64,000 nt of DNA from Pseudomonas neuropathica (GTDB taxonomy: Bacteria > Pseudomonadota > Gammaproteobacteria > Pseudomonadales > Pseudomonadaceae). Shown piece after piece: positions 29,196-38,376 of this stretch (within the stretch, counting starts at the first letter, position 1; each line of letters starts with the position of its first letter). Location: contig NZ_JACOPX010000002.1 of the NCBI RefSeq assembly GCF_015461835.1, positions 248,001-312,000 on the forward strand. Reading direction: 5' to 3'. The translations under genes were made by a program, and so were the position numbers. Below the pieces are notes generated by a model. It ran no database searches and had not been told where the DNA came from. It was given only the letters and a program-made list of their open reading frames with translations.

Positions 29196-30641
29196 TCAGG
29201 AGCCGATGTAACTGGTTTTCACCACGGTGTAGAACTCCTGGGCGTAGCGGCCTTGCTCACGTGAGCCATAGGATGAACCTTTACGCCCACCAAACGGAAC
29301 GTGGTAATCGACGCCAGCGGTCGGCAAGTTGACCATCACCATCCCGGCCTGCGAGTGCCGTTTAAAGTGGTTGGCGTACTTCAGCGAAGTCGTCGCGATA
29401 CCCGCCGACAGACCGAACTCGGTGTCGTTGGCCATCGCCAGCGCCGCGTCGTAATCGGCCACGCGAACAATGTTCGCCACCGGGCCGAAGATTTCTTCGC
29501 GGCTGATGCGCATCGACGCTTCACTGTCGGCAAACAGCGTGGGCGCGAGGAAGTAGCCTTCGGTGTCGCAGGTCACCAGACCACCGCCGCTGACCAGACG
29601 CGCACCTTCGGACTGGCCGATGTCGATGTACTTCATGTCCTGTTCAAGCTGCGCCTGGGAAACCACTGGACCGATGTCGGTGCCGGATTTCAGCGCGTGA
29701 CCGACCTTGATCGACTTCATGCGCTCGGCCATGGCCTCAACGAATTTGTCGTGGATCCCGGCGGTGACGATCAAGCGGCTGGAGGCAGTGCAACGCTGGC
29801 CGGTGGAGTAGAACGCGCTCTGCACCGACAGCTCGACCGCTTGCTTGAGGTCGGCGTCATCGAGAATGATCTGCGGGTTCTTGCCGCCCATTTCCAGCTG
29901 AACCTTGGCCTGACGCGAGACGCAGTTGACCGCGATCTGACGACCCACACCGACCGAACCGGTGAAGCTGATGCCATCGACTTTCGGGCTCTGCACCAAC
30001 GCATCGCCAACCACGCGACCGCTGCCCATCACCAGATTGAACACGCCAGCCGGGAAGCCGGCGCGGGAGATGATTTCCGCCAATGCCCAGGCACAACCCG
30101 GCACCAGATCGGCCGGTTTCAACACCACGCAGTTGCCGTAGGCCAGGGCCGGGGCGATTTTCCACGCCGGAATCGCGATCGGGAAGTTCCACGGGGTGAT
30201 CAGACCGACCACGCCCAGCGCTTCGCGAGTCACTTCAACGTTGACGCCCGGGCGCACCGACGGCACGTAATCGCCGGACAGACGCAGGCATTCACCGGCG
30301 AAGAACTTGAAGATGTTGCCGGCGCGGGTCACTTCGCCGATGGCTTCAGGCAGGGTCTTGCCCTCTTCCCGGGCCAGCAGGGTGCCGAGCTCTTCGCGAC
30401 GGGCGAGAATTTCGCTGCCGACTTTATCCAGCGAATCGTGACGGGCCTGAATGCCCGAAGTCGAATACGCCGGGAATGCCGCGCGGGCGGCGTCGATGGC
30501 GGCGTGAACCTGAGTCAGATCAGCCTTGGCGTAATCACCGATGGTGTCACTCAGTTCGGATGGGTTGATGTTGGCCGAGTAGTCGGCACCGGCAACCCAT
30601 TCGCCGTTGATGTAGTTGTCGTAGCGTTTTGCATTTGTCAC
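29196..30641 (-). CDS. Alpha-ketoglutaric semialdehyde (2,5-dioxovalerate) dehydrogenase
   Basis: A 481-residue NAD(P)-dependent aldehyde dehydrogenase. Catalytic Cys284 (TGQRCTASSRL), general-base Glu250 (QLEMGGKNP) and the cofactor-binding block FTGSVGVGRQI are intact. It oxidises the semialdehyde produced by KdgD to 2-oxoglutarate, the last step before the TCA cycle. The start is taken as the GTG at 30641 (MTNAKRYDN) because GAGG lies 9 nt before it; a TTG five codons upstream is less likely. Confidence 0.9.
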   Translation of the reverse strand: MTNAKRYDNYINGEWVAGADYSANINPSELSDTIGDYAKADLTQVHAAIDAARAAFPAYSTSGIQARHDSLDKVGSEILARREELGTLLAREEGKTLPEAIGEVTRAGNIFKFFAGECLRLSGDYVPSVRPGVNVEVTREALGVVGLITPWNFPIAIPAWKIAPALAYGNCVVLKPADLVPGCAWALAEIISRAGFPAGVFNLVMGSGRVVGDALVQSPKVDGISFTGSVGVGRQIAVNCVSRQAKVQLEMGGKNPQIILDDADLKQAVELSVQSAFYSTGQRCTASSRLIVTAGIHDKFVEAMAERMKSIKVGHALKSGTDIGPVVSQAQLEQDMKYIDIGQSEGARLVSGGGLVTCDTEGYFLAPTLFADSEASMRISREEIFGPVANIVRVADYDAALAMANDTEFGLSAGIATTSLKYANHFKRHSQAGMVMVNLPTAGVDYHVPFGGRKGSSYGSREQGRYAQEFYTVVKTSYIGS

Positions 30642-30674
30642 AGGGGCAGCCCTCAAAACTAAAAGCCTTTACGC

Positions 30675-30708
30675 AAAAAGCCGCTGATTACTCAGCGGCC
30701 GCGTTTTT
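30675..30708 (-). terminator. Terminator-like hairpin between kdgD and the dehydrogenase gene
   Basis: A perfect 8-bp stem (GCCGCTGA / TCAGCGGC) with a 4-nt loop, followed on the minus strand by TTTTTG. Being inside the operon it probably reduces rather than abolishes downstream transcription. Confidence 0.7.
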
Positions 30709-30716
30709 GTCGGGTG

Positions 30717-31628
30717 TTACTGCGCACCTTGCTTGTCGATCAGCGCGGCGAGCATTTCGTACTCTTCGCCAGTCAGATCGGTCAGCGGTGCCCGCACCGG
30801 GCCTGCGTCATAGCCGGCGATTTTCGCGCCTGCCTTGACGATGCTCACGGCGTAACCGGCCTTGCGGTTGCGGATGTCCAGGTACGGCAGGAAGAAGTCG
30901 TCGATGATCTTGCCGACGGTAGCGTGATCTTCACGAGCGATCGCGTGGTAGAAATCCATCGCGGTTTTCGGGATGAAGTTGAACACCGCCGAGGAGTAAA
31001 CCGGCACGCCCAGCGCCTTGTAGGCAGCGGCATAAACTTCGGCGGTCGGCAGACCACCCAGGTAGCTGAAGCGATCACCGAGGCGGCGACGGATCGACAC
31101 CATCAACTCGATATCGCCCAGACCGTCCTTGTAGCCGATCAGGTTCGGGCAGCGCTCGGCCAGACGCTCCAGCAGCGGCGCGGTCAAGCGGCAAACGTTG
31201 CGGTTGTACACGACTACGCCGATGTTGACCGATTTACACACGGCTTCAACGTGGGCGGCAACGCCGTCCTGGCTGGCTTCGGTCAGGTAGTGCGGCAGCA
31301 GCAGCAAGCCTTTGGCGCCCAGACGCTCGGCTTCTTGAGCGTATTCGATGGCCTGACGGGTCGAACCACCGACACCGGCGAGGATCGGCACGCTGGTTTC
31401 ACAGGTGTCGACGGCAGTCTTGATGATTTCCGAGTATTCGCTGGCGGCCAGGGAGAAGAACTCACCGGTGCCGCCGGCGGCGAACAATGCTGAAGCGCCA
31501 TACGGGGCCAGCCATTCCAGACGTTTGATGTAGCCAGCGCGGTTGAAATCGCCCTGCGCGTTGAAATCGGTCACCGGGAAAGACAGCAGGCCGGCAGAGA
31601 GGATGGACTTCAGTTCTTGTGGATTCAT
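30717..31628 (-). CDS. kdgD: 5-dehydro-4-deoxyglucarate dehydratase
   Basis: A 303-residue DapA-family class I aldolase-fold enzyme that dehydrates and decarboxylates 5-keto-4-deoxyglucarate to 2-oxoglutarate semialdehyde. Schiff-base Lys167 ([10 protein letters not shown]) and Tyr141 (VVYNRNVC) are in place, with GGTGEFFSL as the substrate-carboxylate loop. It is the promoter-proximal gene of the galactarate cluster, with a promoter and overlapping operator just upstream. Confidence 0.93.
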   Translation of the reverse strand: MNPQELKSILSAGLLSFPVTDFNAQGDFNRAGYIKRLEWLAPYGASALFAAGGTGEFFSLAASEYSEIIKTAVDTCETSVPILAGVGGSTRQAIEYAQEAERLGAKGLLLLPHYLTEASQDGVAAHVEAVCKSVNIGVVVYNRNVCRLTAPLLERLAERCPNLIGYKDGLGDIELMVSIRRRLGDRFSYLGGLPTAEVYAAAYKALGVPVYSSAVFNFIPKTAMDFYHAIAREDHATVGKIIDDFFLPYLDIRNRKAGYAVSIVKAGAKIAGYDAGPVRAPLTDLTGEEYEMLAALIDKQGAQ

Positions 31629-31684
31629 TATTCGAACACCCTGGTAGCAACGTTTTTTGTGATTGGTCCGTTCAGCCTTCGCTG

Positions 31685-31708
31685 AAGTTGTAGGTCATCG
31701 TACAACTT
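31685..31708. promoter_or_regulatory. GntR/FadR-type operator at the kdgD promoter
   Basis: A perfect inverted repeat, AAGTTGTA and TACAACTT, separated by 8 nt. It covers the -10 hexamer of the kdgD promoter, so binding would block RNA polymerase. The symmetry and the TTGTA/TACAA arms resemble sites bound by FCD-type GntR regulators; the adjacent regulator (32819-33577) is the natural candidate. Confidence 0.7.
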
Positions 31709-31724
31709 AAAAGATAACCGTCAA
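31697..31724 (-). promoter_or_regulatory. Sigma-70 promoter of kdgD
   Basis: On the minus strand TTGACG (31719-31724) and TACGAT (31697-31702) are spaced 16 nt apart, matching consensus at five and four positions. The leader to kdgD would be about 60 nt. Confidence 0.65.
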
Positions 31725-31925
31725 CTGCATTTCATCGTTGTGGGTGGTTTTTTGTCGGACAAAGCTGCTCAAAGCTTGGCAAGACTCGTCATGAAAGCCC
31801 GTGTTTAAAGGGTTCTAGCGCGGAAATGTCTGGTCAAGATTCGTTTACTGAGCGAAGCAGAGACGCCGGGTAAGGTGTGACGACTGCCACGAAGGATCGT
31901 GGCGGACCACTCGAAGGAACCCGAA

Positions 31926-32306
31926 ATGTCGATGAATTACGCTGCCCCTACCCTTTCGCAAATTGCCGCCCCGACCTCCGACACACTCACGCTTCAGCTA
32001 TCGACTCTGCCCGATGTGATGATCGTCCAGGTCCCCGATTCCAGCGATTTTCCGGCGAACTGGAGCGTCTACCCGATTCTCGGCGACGACCCGGAAGAGC
32101 CGGAGTGGGAAGGTGAGGAAGTCAACACTGGCACCTGGGACGATGCCGAGGACGAGATGGAAAAACTGACGGGGATCGAGTTGCAGATCCCTAAAGAAGC
32201 GCTGCGTCCGTACCTGAACAGGGAGGTTGAATTGCGCTACAAGTTTTCCGATGAGTCGAGTATGGAGCCGTTTTCGGAGGTGTTGAGGTTGCGGATCGAG
32301 GGCTGA
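31926..32306 (+). CDS. Small hypothetical protein, single beta-sandwich-like domain
   Basis: A 126-residue acidic protein with no signal peptide or membrane segment, not recognised by name. Alternating hydrophobic strands (VMIVQVP, IELQIPKEAL, VELRYKF, VLRLRIE) suggest an immunoglobulin-like beta-sandwich. The pattern IPK(88-90)...YK(105-106)...LRLRIE recurs in the next gene, indicating paralogy. The start at MSMNYAAP follows GAAGGAA. The spread between kdgD and its regulator suggests insertion into the galactarate locus. Confidence 0.7.
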   Translation: MSMNYAAPTLSQIAAPTSDTLTLQLSTLPDVMIVQVPDSSDFPANWSVYPILGDDPEEPEWEGEEVNTGTWDDAEDEMEKLTGIELQIPKEALRPYLNREVELRYKFSDESSMEPFSEVLRLRIEG

Positions 32307-32458
32307 ACCTGGTCGTGCGGGAGCGGTTACCGTTCGTCGGAACTGGTATTTCTTACAGGTGTGTAAGAGGGCTTCGCGCTTCTTAAATAGAAGCGCGCGG
32401 GTGACATCAATGCGCCGGCGCCTTCGATAACCTAAAGTTCAATAGAAGGATCTTGACC

Positions 32459-32815
32459 ATGAACGCACAAACTCAAACCTTGCCAGCCCCGACTCTCAAG
32501 CAAGCCGAAAACGGCACAGTCCGCATTAGCCAACTTTCCGACCCGACAGATGCCGAAGTACCTAACGGCCATGGCGCGTTGGCAGGAGACCAAATCGAGT
32601 TGTTCCTCGAGAGAGCTCAAGGGACTTCCTGGACTAGTGGAGCAATCGCTATTACTCATCAACATGTCGGGAAGCCCATTGCGTTTGCGATCCCGAAGAG
32701 TGCGTTTGCAGTAGGTGTGGTAGCGGGTGAACAAGCCACCTTAACGTACAAAATCACCAAACCGTCTGGTATTGAAGTGATCTCTTCTCAAGCCGAATTC
32801 AAACTGGAGCCTTAA
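32459..32815 (+). CDS. Small hypothetical protein, paralogue of the upstream gene
   Basis: A 118-residue cytoplasmic protein of unknown function. The C-terminal half (AFAIPKSAF at 75-83, LTYKITKPSG at 95-104, AEFKLEP at the end) parallels the preceding protein in order and spacing. The same strand pattern is seen in Ig-like repeats of large Pseudomonas surface proteins, so these may be solitary versions of such a domain. The start follows AGAAGGA at about 9 nt. It ends 3 nt before the convergent gntR stop. Confidence 0.7.
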   Translation: MNAQTQTLPAPTLKQAENGTVRISQLSDPTDAEVPNGHGALAGDQIELFLERAQGTSWTSGAIAITHQHVGKPIAFAIPKSAFAVGVVAGEQATLTYKITKPSGIEVISSQAEFKLEP

Positions 32816-32818
32816 CCC

Positions 32819-33577
32819 TCAGCCCCTCTGCGCCTGCGCCTCTTCATGGGCCTGGCGCAGTCTTTCACGGCTGTTGGTCAGGTGCAGACGCATCGCCGCA
32901 CGCGCCGCATCGGAATCCTGACGAGCAATCGCGTCGTAGATTTCTTCGTGCTCACGGCTCAGGCGACCCATGTAGTGCTGTTGATCATCATGTGCCAGGC
33001 GCGCCGAGTTCAGCCGCGTACGTGGAATGATGCTGGTGCCCAGGTGGGTCATGATGTCGGTGAAGTAGCGGTTGCCGGTGGACAGGGCAATTTCCAGGTG
33101 GAAAGCAAAGTCTGAAGCCACAGCATCGCTGGCGTGGGCAGCGCTTTCGTTGAGCGCATCAAGGGCGGCGCGCATGGTCGCCAGTTGCTCGGCGCTGCGA
33201 CGTTGCGCGGCAAGGCCGGCAGACTCGACTTCGAGGCTGATGCGCAATTCGAGAATCGCCAACACGTCACGCAGGGTGACGACGGTGGCCGGGTCAATGC
33301 GGAAACCACTCGGGCTCGGTGTGTCGAGCACGAAGGTACCGATGCCGTGGCGGGTTTCCACTTGCCCCGCAGCCTGCAAACGCGAAATCGCTTCGCGCAC
33401 CACGGTGCGGCTGACGCCATGGGCTTCCATGATCGCCGACTCGGTAGGCAGTTTGTCACCGCGCTTGAGCAGACCATCGCGGATCTGCTCGCTCAGCACC
33501 GTCACCAATTCCTGGGCCAGGCTACGGCGCTTGCGCGGGAGACGCGGGGTGTCGATCAGGTTTTCCATGGTGTGCAT
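32819..33577 (-). CDS. GntR-family (FadR/FCD subfamily) transcriptional regulator
   Basis: A 252-residue repressor-type protein: winged helix (about 13-80, LPTESAIMEAHGVSRTVVREAISRL) and an all-helical FCD ligand domain (about 95-230) with the metal-ligand pattern D...H...H. Position beside the galactarate operon and the matching operator upstream of kdgD suggest it senses a hexarate or its breakdown product. The start MHTMENLIDTP was preferred because GAGACAAG lies immediately upstream; MENL three codons later is possible. Confidence 0.88.
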   Translation of the reverse strand: MHTMENLIDTPRLPRKRRSLAQELVTVLSEQIRDGLLKRGDKLPTESAIMEAHGVSRTVVREAISRLQAAGQVETRHGIGTFVLDTPSPSGFRIDPATVVTLRDVLAILELRISLEVESAGLAAQRRSAEQLATMRAALDALNESAAHASDAVASDFAFHLEIALSTGNRYFTDIMTHLGTSIIPRTRLNSARLAHDDQQHYMGRLSREHEEIYDAIARQDSDAARAAMRLHLTNSRERLRQAHEEAQAQRG

Positions 33578-33604
33578 CTTGTCTCGAAAATTCGGCTTGT
33601 GGGC

Positions 33605-33633
33605 ATCATAGCTCAAGCGGGTTGTACGATCAC
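33605..33633 (-). promoter_or_regulatory. Probable gntR promoter with operator half-site
   Basis: A TATGAT -10 hexamer (plus-strand 33605-33610) has a weak -35 (TGATCG, 33628-33633) 17 nt upstream. GTTGTACGATCAC (33621-33633), on the plus strand, overlaps the -35 and matches 12 of 13 bases of the minus-strand kdgD operator arm and spacer. This suggests autoregulation. Confidence 0.45.
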
Positions 33634-33651
33634 TTTCCGGTTTACATCGCT

Positions 33652-33740
33652 TTAGGAGTGAGCCTGCTCGCGATGACGTCCGCACATTCAGCATCAATGT
33701 GACTGACCCAACGCCATCGCGAGCAGGCTTACTCCTGCAG
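33652..33740. repeat. REP inverted pair, GTAGGAGTGAGCC type
   Basis: Inverted copies of TAGGAGTGAGCCTGCTCGCG flank about 45 nt, between the gntR gene and the ABC exporter. Confidence 0.85.
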
Positions 33741-33754
33741 GGGTTTAACGGTGA

Positions 33755-35482
33755 TCAGGCGGTCACGGTCTGTTCAACCAAATGGCCGCTGTCGATCCGC
33801 ACGTGCCGTGGATGAAAGCGTTTCAAACTGCTGCGATGGCCGACGCTGACAATGCTCAGCCCCGGCAACTGATCGATCAGCGCCTGATAAAGCGTCGCTT
33901 CATCCTCTTCATCCATCGCCGAAGTCGCCTCATCCATGTACAGCCACTGCGGTGCGTAAAGCAACGCACGGGCGAAAGCCAGTCGTTGCTGCTCACCCGG
34001 CGAGAGCATGCGTTGCCAGTGATTGGCCTCGTCCAGTCGCGCGACCAGATGCGGCAAGCGGCAGGTTTCCAGCACTTGTGCATAACGCTCCGGCGCGTAA
34101 CTGTCGCCCGGCTGTGGATAACTCAACGCCTCGCGCAGAGTGCCGATCGGCAGATACGGTTTCTGCGGCAGGAACAGATACCGCGCCGCCGGCAAACGAA
34201 TATTGCCGTGCCCCGCCGGCCACAAATGCCCCATCGCCCGCAGCAGCGTCGACTTGCCGCTGCCGGAGCGGCCGCTGAGCATCACCCGCTCGCCGGGTTC
34301 CACAGTCATGTCGGCACTGGTCAACAGATGACGACCATCGGCCAGATCCAGGCCAAGGTTGTGCACCTTCAATTCGCTGCCCTGATTCTGCACATCGATG
34401 GCCGGGGTGCGTTCTTCGTTGTTGCTCATCGCATTGCGGAAACTCAGCAACCGGTCACACGTAGCGCGCCACTCTGCCAGATCCTGATAAGCACTGATGA
34501 ACCAGCTGAAGTTCTCTTGCACATTGCCGAAGGCCGAGTTGATTTGCATCAGCTCACCGAGTTCGATTTTGCCGCTGAAGTACCGTGGGGCCGCCACCAT
34601 GAACGGAAAAATGATCGCGATCTGCCCATAACCCGAGGTAAAAAACGTCAGCCGCTTGGACACCCGCATGATGTCCCAGAAATTGTGCCAGACCAGCCCG
34701 AAACGGTTACTCAGGCGCCGGTTTTCATTCGGCTCGCCGTTGTACAAGGCGATACTCTCTGCATTCTCGCGAACCCGCACCATCGAGAAACGCAGGTCGG
34801 CTTCAAAACGTTGCTGGTTGTTGTTCAAACCGATCAGGCGCCTGCCAATCAAATGCGTCAGCCAACTACCAATCACCGCGTACACCAATGCACACCAGAA
34901 CATGTAACCGGGAACAGTGAAACCGAACACCTCAATGCTTCCGGAAACGCCCCACAGGATGATCGAGAACGACACCAGACTGACGACTGTGCGGATCAGA
35001 CCCAAGCCAAGGGCCAGTGTGTTGGCCGTGAATTTATTAAGGTCTTCGGAGATCCGCTGATCCGGGTTATCGGTATAGCCACCCTGCTCCAGCTGGTAGT
35101 AGTTCTTGTGCTCCAGCCACCGGGTGAAATGCTTTTCGGTGAGCCAGGCACGCCAGCGGATGGTCAGCATTTGCGTCAGATACTGGCGATACACGGAGCC
35201 GAGAATCGCCACCGCCGCGATGCCGCAGAAATACAGGATCAACTGCCAGAAGGCCGCCTCGTCCTTCTTCTGCAAGGCGTTGTAAAAATCCTTGTACCAA
35301 CTGTTGAGCCACACCGCGATCCATACGCTGAACAGCGTAAGCGCGATCACGGCAATCAGCAGCGTCCAGGCCTTGCCCTTTTCTTCGCTGCGCCAGTAAG
35401 GCGTGATCATCGCCCAAACCTTGCGAAAAAACTGCCCGCGCACAGCATCGTTGACCGCGGAATATTCAGCGTTCTGATTCAT
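33755..35482 (-). CDS. SbmA/BacA-like ABC transporter (fused permease and ATPase)
   Basis: A 575-residue protein with an N-terminal SbmA/BacA-type membrane domain of about six helices (40-330) and a C-terminal ATPase: Walker [10 protein letters not shown] at 404-412, signature LSPGEQQR at 493-500, Walker B LYMDE near 511-515. It belongs to the YddA/Rv1819c group, whose members move peptides, cobalamin or fatty acids; the substrate here is unknown. The start MNQNAEYSAV was chosen for its position; a 12-residue extension is weak. Monocistronic. Confidence 0.88.
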   Translation of the reverse strand: MNQNAEYSAVNDAVRGQFFRKVWAMITPYWRSEEKGKAWTLLIAVIALTLFSVWIAVWLNSWYKDFYNALQKKDEAAFWQLILYFCGIAAVAILGSVYRQYLTQMLTIRWRAWLTEKHFTRWLEHKNYYQLEQGGYTDNPDQRISEDLNKFTANTLALGLGLIRTVVSLVSFSIILWGVSGSIEVFGFTVPGYMFWCALVYAVIGSWLTHLIGRRLIGLNNNQQRFEADLRFSMVRVRENAESIALYNGEPNENRRLSNRFGLVWHNFWDIMRVSKRLTFFTSGYGQIAIIFPFMVAAPRYFSGKIELGELMQINSAFGNVQENFSWFISAYQDLAEWRATCDRLLSFRNAMSNNEERTPAIDVQNQGSELKVHNLGLDLADGRHLLTSADMTVEPGERVMLSGRSGSGKSTLLRAMGHLWPAGHGNIRLPAARYLFLPQKPYLPIGTLREALSYPQPGDSYAPERYAQVLETCRLPHLVARLDEANHWQRMLSPGEQQRLAFARALLYAPQWLYMDEATSAMDEEDEATLYQALIDQLPGLSIVSVGHRSSLKRFHPRHVRIDSGHLVEQTVTA

Positions 35483-35578
35483 GGATAAGGCTCGATATAG
35501 AAAAGAACAGACACGCACCGATCATAGATGATCGGTGCGTTTTATCGCGAGGGCTGGCGATAGTCGTTCAGCGCAGGT

Positions 35579-36139
35579 TCAGCGACGAACCGGGCGCTTC
35601 TGCAGTTTGCGCTGCAGGGTGCGGCGGTGCATGCCCAGGGCGCGGGCAGTGGCGGAGATGTTGCCTTCATGTTCGGTGAGCACACGCTGGATGTGTTCCC
35701 ACTGCAGGCGATCGACCGACATCGGGTTTTCCGGCACCAGACTGTCGAGGTCGGCGTGCTCGGAGAGCAGTGCGGCCAGTACGTCGTCGGCATCGGCGGG
35801 TTTGCACAGGTAATTGCAGGCGCCGCGCTTGATCGCTTCGACCGCGGTGGCAATGCTCGAATAACCGGTGAGGATCACCACGCGCATTTCCGGGTCCAGC
35901 TCCAGCAGTTTGGGCAGCAGCACCAGGCCGGAGTCGCCGTCCATTTTCAGGTCGAGCGCGGCGTAATCAGGCAGGTCTGCCTGGGCGATGGTCAGGCCTT
36001 CTTCGGCAGAACCGGCGGTGCTGACGCGAAAGCCACGGCGAGCCATGGCACGGGCCATTACTCGGGTGAACGTTGCGTCGTCATCGACCAGCAGCAAATG
36101 CGGCAGCTCTTCGCCTTCGACTTGGATTTCGTCACTCAT
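35579..36139 (-). CDS. roxR: Redox response regulator RoxR (RegA/PrrA/ActR family)
   Basis: A 186-residue response regulator: receiver domain with phospho-acceptor Asp63 (AALDLKMDG), and a C-terminal Fis-type helix-turn-helix (IQRVLTEHEGNISATARALGMHRRTLQRKL) nearly invariant in the RegA family. It controls respiratory and redox genes. It overlaps the roxS stop by 8 nt, so the pair is translationally coupled. Confidence 0.94.
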   Translation of the reverse strand: MSDEIQVEGEELPHLLLVDDDATFTRVMARAMARRGFRVSTAGSAEEGLTIAQADLPDYAALDLKMDGDSGLVLLPKLLELDPEMRVVILTGYSSIATAVEAIKRGACNYLCKPADADDVLAALLSEHADLDSLVPENPMSVDRLQWEHIQRVLTEHEGNISATARALGMHRRTLQRKLQKRPVRR

Positions 36140-37394
36140 GTTGGTCTCCTCGGGCGCCGTGGGGCAGGCGCAGCTCGGTGAGCGTGCCGCCTTCCTCATG
36201 ACTATAGAGTTTCACTGAGCCGCCGGCGCGTGTCACGCTGGCCTTGCTCAAAAACAGGCCCAGGCCGAAACCTTTGCCCTTGGTGGTAAAAAACGGTTTG
36301 CCGATCTGTTCGGCGATGGCCAGCGGCACACCGGCGCCGTGGTCACGAATGCTGATGGTCACGGTTTCCGCGTCCCAGTCCAGGGTCACCTTGAGGTTTT
36401 CCGGGCAGGCGTCGGCGGCGTTGTTGAGCAGATTCAGCAAGGCCTGGGTCAGATCCGGCGGCGGTGCCATGCGCGGCACGGTGCCTTGGCCGAGGCGGTG
36501 GAAGCGATAACTGGCCTCCGGACGCATCAGGTGCCAGCGGTTCAGCGCTTCGTCGAGCCAGTCGGTGACGTCCTGCATCTCGACAGCCAGACGCCGGTTG
36601 GCCTCGGCGGCGCGCACCAGTTGCTGCAAGGTTTCCTTGCAGAGTTTGACCTGATCCTGCAGCACTTTAAGATCGTCCTGCAGCATTGGGTCGGGGTGAT
36701 CCTGCTGCATTTCCTTGAGCAATACGCTCATGGTCGCCAGCGGTGTACCGAGTTCATGGGCAGCGCCAGCGGCCTGGGTGGCGACGGCCAGCAATTGCTG
36801 GTCACGCAGGCCTTCTTCGCGGCGGATAGCGCGCAGCTCCTCCTGACGACGCAGCTCTTCAGCCATGCGCGCGGCGAAAAAGGTGATCACCGCCGCGGCG
36901 AGCGCGAAGCTCAGCCACATGCCGTAGATCTGCAAGTTCTCACGGGCTACCGGCAATGTTTCCAGCGGATAGAAGCGCGTAAGCATCACGGTGTACAGCG
37001 CCAACGCGATACCGGAGAGAATCACCGAATAGCGCCACGGCAACGTCACCGCAGCGATGGTCAGCGGCACCAGATAATAGGAGACAAACGGGTTGGTCGA
37101 ACCGCCGGAGAAATACAGCAGCGCACTGTGGATCACCAGATCGCAGGCCAGTTGCAGCGCATATTCGAGTTCGGTCACCGGCCACGAAGTGCGCAAACGC
37201 ACGGCAGTGAACACGCAGAGCAGCGTCGAACAGCCGAGGGTCATCGCCAGTTGCACCCACGGCAACGGCAACAATTGCAGCCAGTAGGCCAGGCCTACGG
37301 AGCCGGCCTGCGCGGCAAGCACCAGGGTGCGGATGAACGTCAGCCGCCAGAGGTTCTGGCGAGTGGCGGAAGTCAGTTGTACGGGGGCGAGCAT
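36132..37394 (-). CDS. roxS: Redox sensor histidine kinase RoxS (RegB/PrrB family)
   Basis: A 420-residue membrane kinase with six N-terminal helices. The ubiquinone-binding heptapeptide GGSTNPF is at 97-103, the phosphorylated His213 lies in GAAHELGTPL, and the ATPase N and G boxes (LLNLLNNAADAC, GKGFGLGLFL) are intact. RegB-type kinases respond to the quinone pool. The start MLAPVQLTSA was chosen; upstream in-frame residues are intergenic. Confidence 0.94.
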   Translation of the reverse strand: MLAPVQLTSATRQNLWRLTFIRTLVLAAQAGSVGLAYWLQLLPLPWVQLAMTLGCSTLLCVFTAVRLRTSWPVTELEYALQLACDLVIHSALLYFSGGSTNPFVSYYLVPLTIAAVTLPWRYSVILSGIALALYTVMLTRFYPLETLPVARENLQIYGMWLSFALAAAVITFFAARMAEELRRQEELRAIRREEGLRDQQLLAVATQAAGAAHELGTPLATMSVLLKEMQQDHPDPMLQDDLKVLQDQVKLCKETLQQLVRAAEANRRLAVEMQDVTDWLDEALNRWHLMRPEASYRFHRLGQGTVPRMAPPPDLTQALLNLLNNAADACPENLKVTLDWDAETVTISIRDHGAGVPLAIAEQIGKPFFTTKGKGFGLGLFLSKASVTRAGGSVKLYSHEEGGTLTELRLPHGARGDQHE

Positions 37395-37641
37395 GAGCTC
37401 TCCTGATGAGCGCTCCAGGCGGATCGCACGGAGTATAACCAAGCCGCGCCCTTGAGAGGCGAAAGTGCGGCAAACGACCACATGGCGAAAACATTGTCGG
37501 CGGCTATAAGAACGCCTTCGCGAGCAGTCCCGGTCATCTGTATAGAAGTTGTAACTGGGCGAACCGGATCATAAAAGCTAGAGTCTGATGGTTTCACGCA
37601 GGCCCCCGAACCATCACCTGCGCCCTCATCAAGGAGCTTTC

Positions 37642-38358
37642 ATGCACACATTTCGCCGCAGCGCCGCCCTTCTCGCCCTGACCGTCGGCAGCGTCGCCAG
37701 CCTTCCGGCCCTGGCCGCCGATGAGCTGCACTACAACCAGATTTCCCTGCGCGCCGAAGTCAGCACGGAAGTCGCTCGCGACCTGATGATCGTCACCCTC
37801 TACACCGAAGAGCAAAACACCGACCCGGCCAAACTCGCCGCCGACGTCAGCACCACCATGAACAAGGCCCTGGCCCAGGCCAAGCAAGTCAAAGACATCA
37901 CCCTGCGCCAAGGCAGCCGCAACAGCTACCCGATCTACGACACCAAGGGCCAGAAAATCACCGGCTGGCGTGAACGCGCCGAACTGCGTCTGGAAAGCGC
38001 CGACTTCGCCGCCCTGTCCAAACTCACCGGCGAACTGTTGGGCGACCTGAAAATGGGCGGCATGGACTTCGCCATCGCCGACCCGACCCGCAAATCCAGT
38101 GAAGACCAGTTGCTCAAAGAAGCCGTGACCGCCTTCAAGGCCCGCGCCCAACTGGCCACCGACGCACTGGGCGGCAAGGGCTACAAAATCGTCAACCTGA
38201 ACCTCAACAGCAACGGTTATCCACAACCGTACCTGCGCGCACCGATGATGATGAAAGCGGCGGCCATGGATTCGGCGCCGGTGACACCGGAAGTTGAAGC
38301 GGGCACCAGCCAGGTCAGCATGACCGCCGATGGCTCGATTGAAGTGTTGATGCCGTGA
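37642..38358 (+). CDS. Periplasmic SIMPL-domain (DUF541) protein
   Basis: A 238-residue protein with a signal peptide (MHTFRRSAALLALTVGS...LPALAA, cleavage near residue 28) and a SIMPL/BP26 domain (ISLRAEVSTEVARDLMIVTLYTEE). Family members form oligomeric channels or stress-related periplasmic rings; the function is unknown in Pseudomonas. An AAGGAG site precedes the ATG. A good terminator follows. Confidence 0.88.
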   Translation: MHTFRRSAALLALTVGSVASLPALAADELHYNQISLRAEVSTEVARDLMIVTLYTEEQNTDPAKLAADVSTTMNKALAQAKQVKDITLRQGSRNSYPIYDTKGQKITGWRERAELRLESADFAALSKLTGELLGDLKMGGMDFAIADPTRKSSEDQLLKEAVTAFKARAQLATDALGGKGYKIVNLNLNSNGYPQPYLRAPMMMKAAAMDSAPVTPEVEAGTSQVSMTADGSIEVLMP

Positions 38359-38376
38359 TTTGAAGTGGGCTGAATG

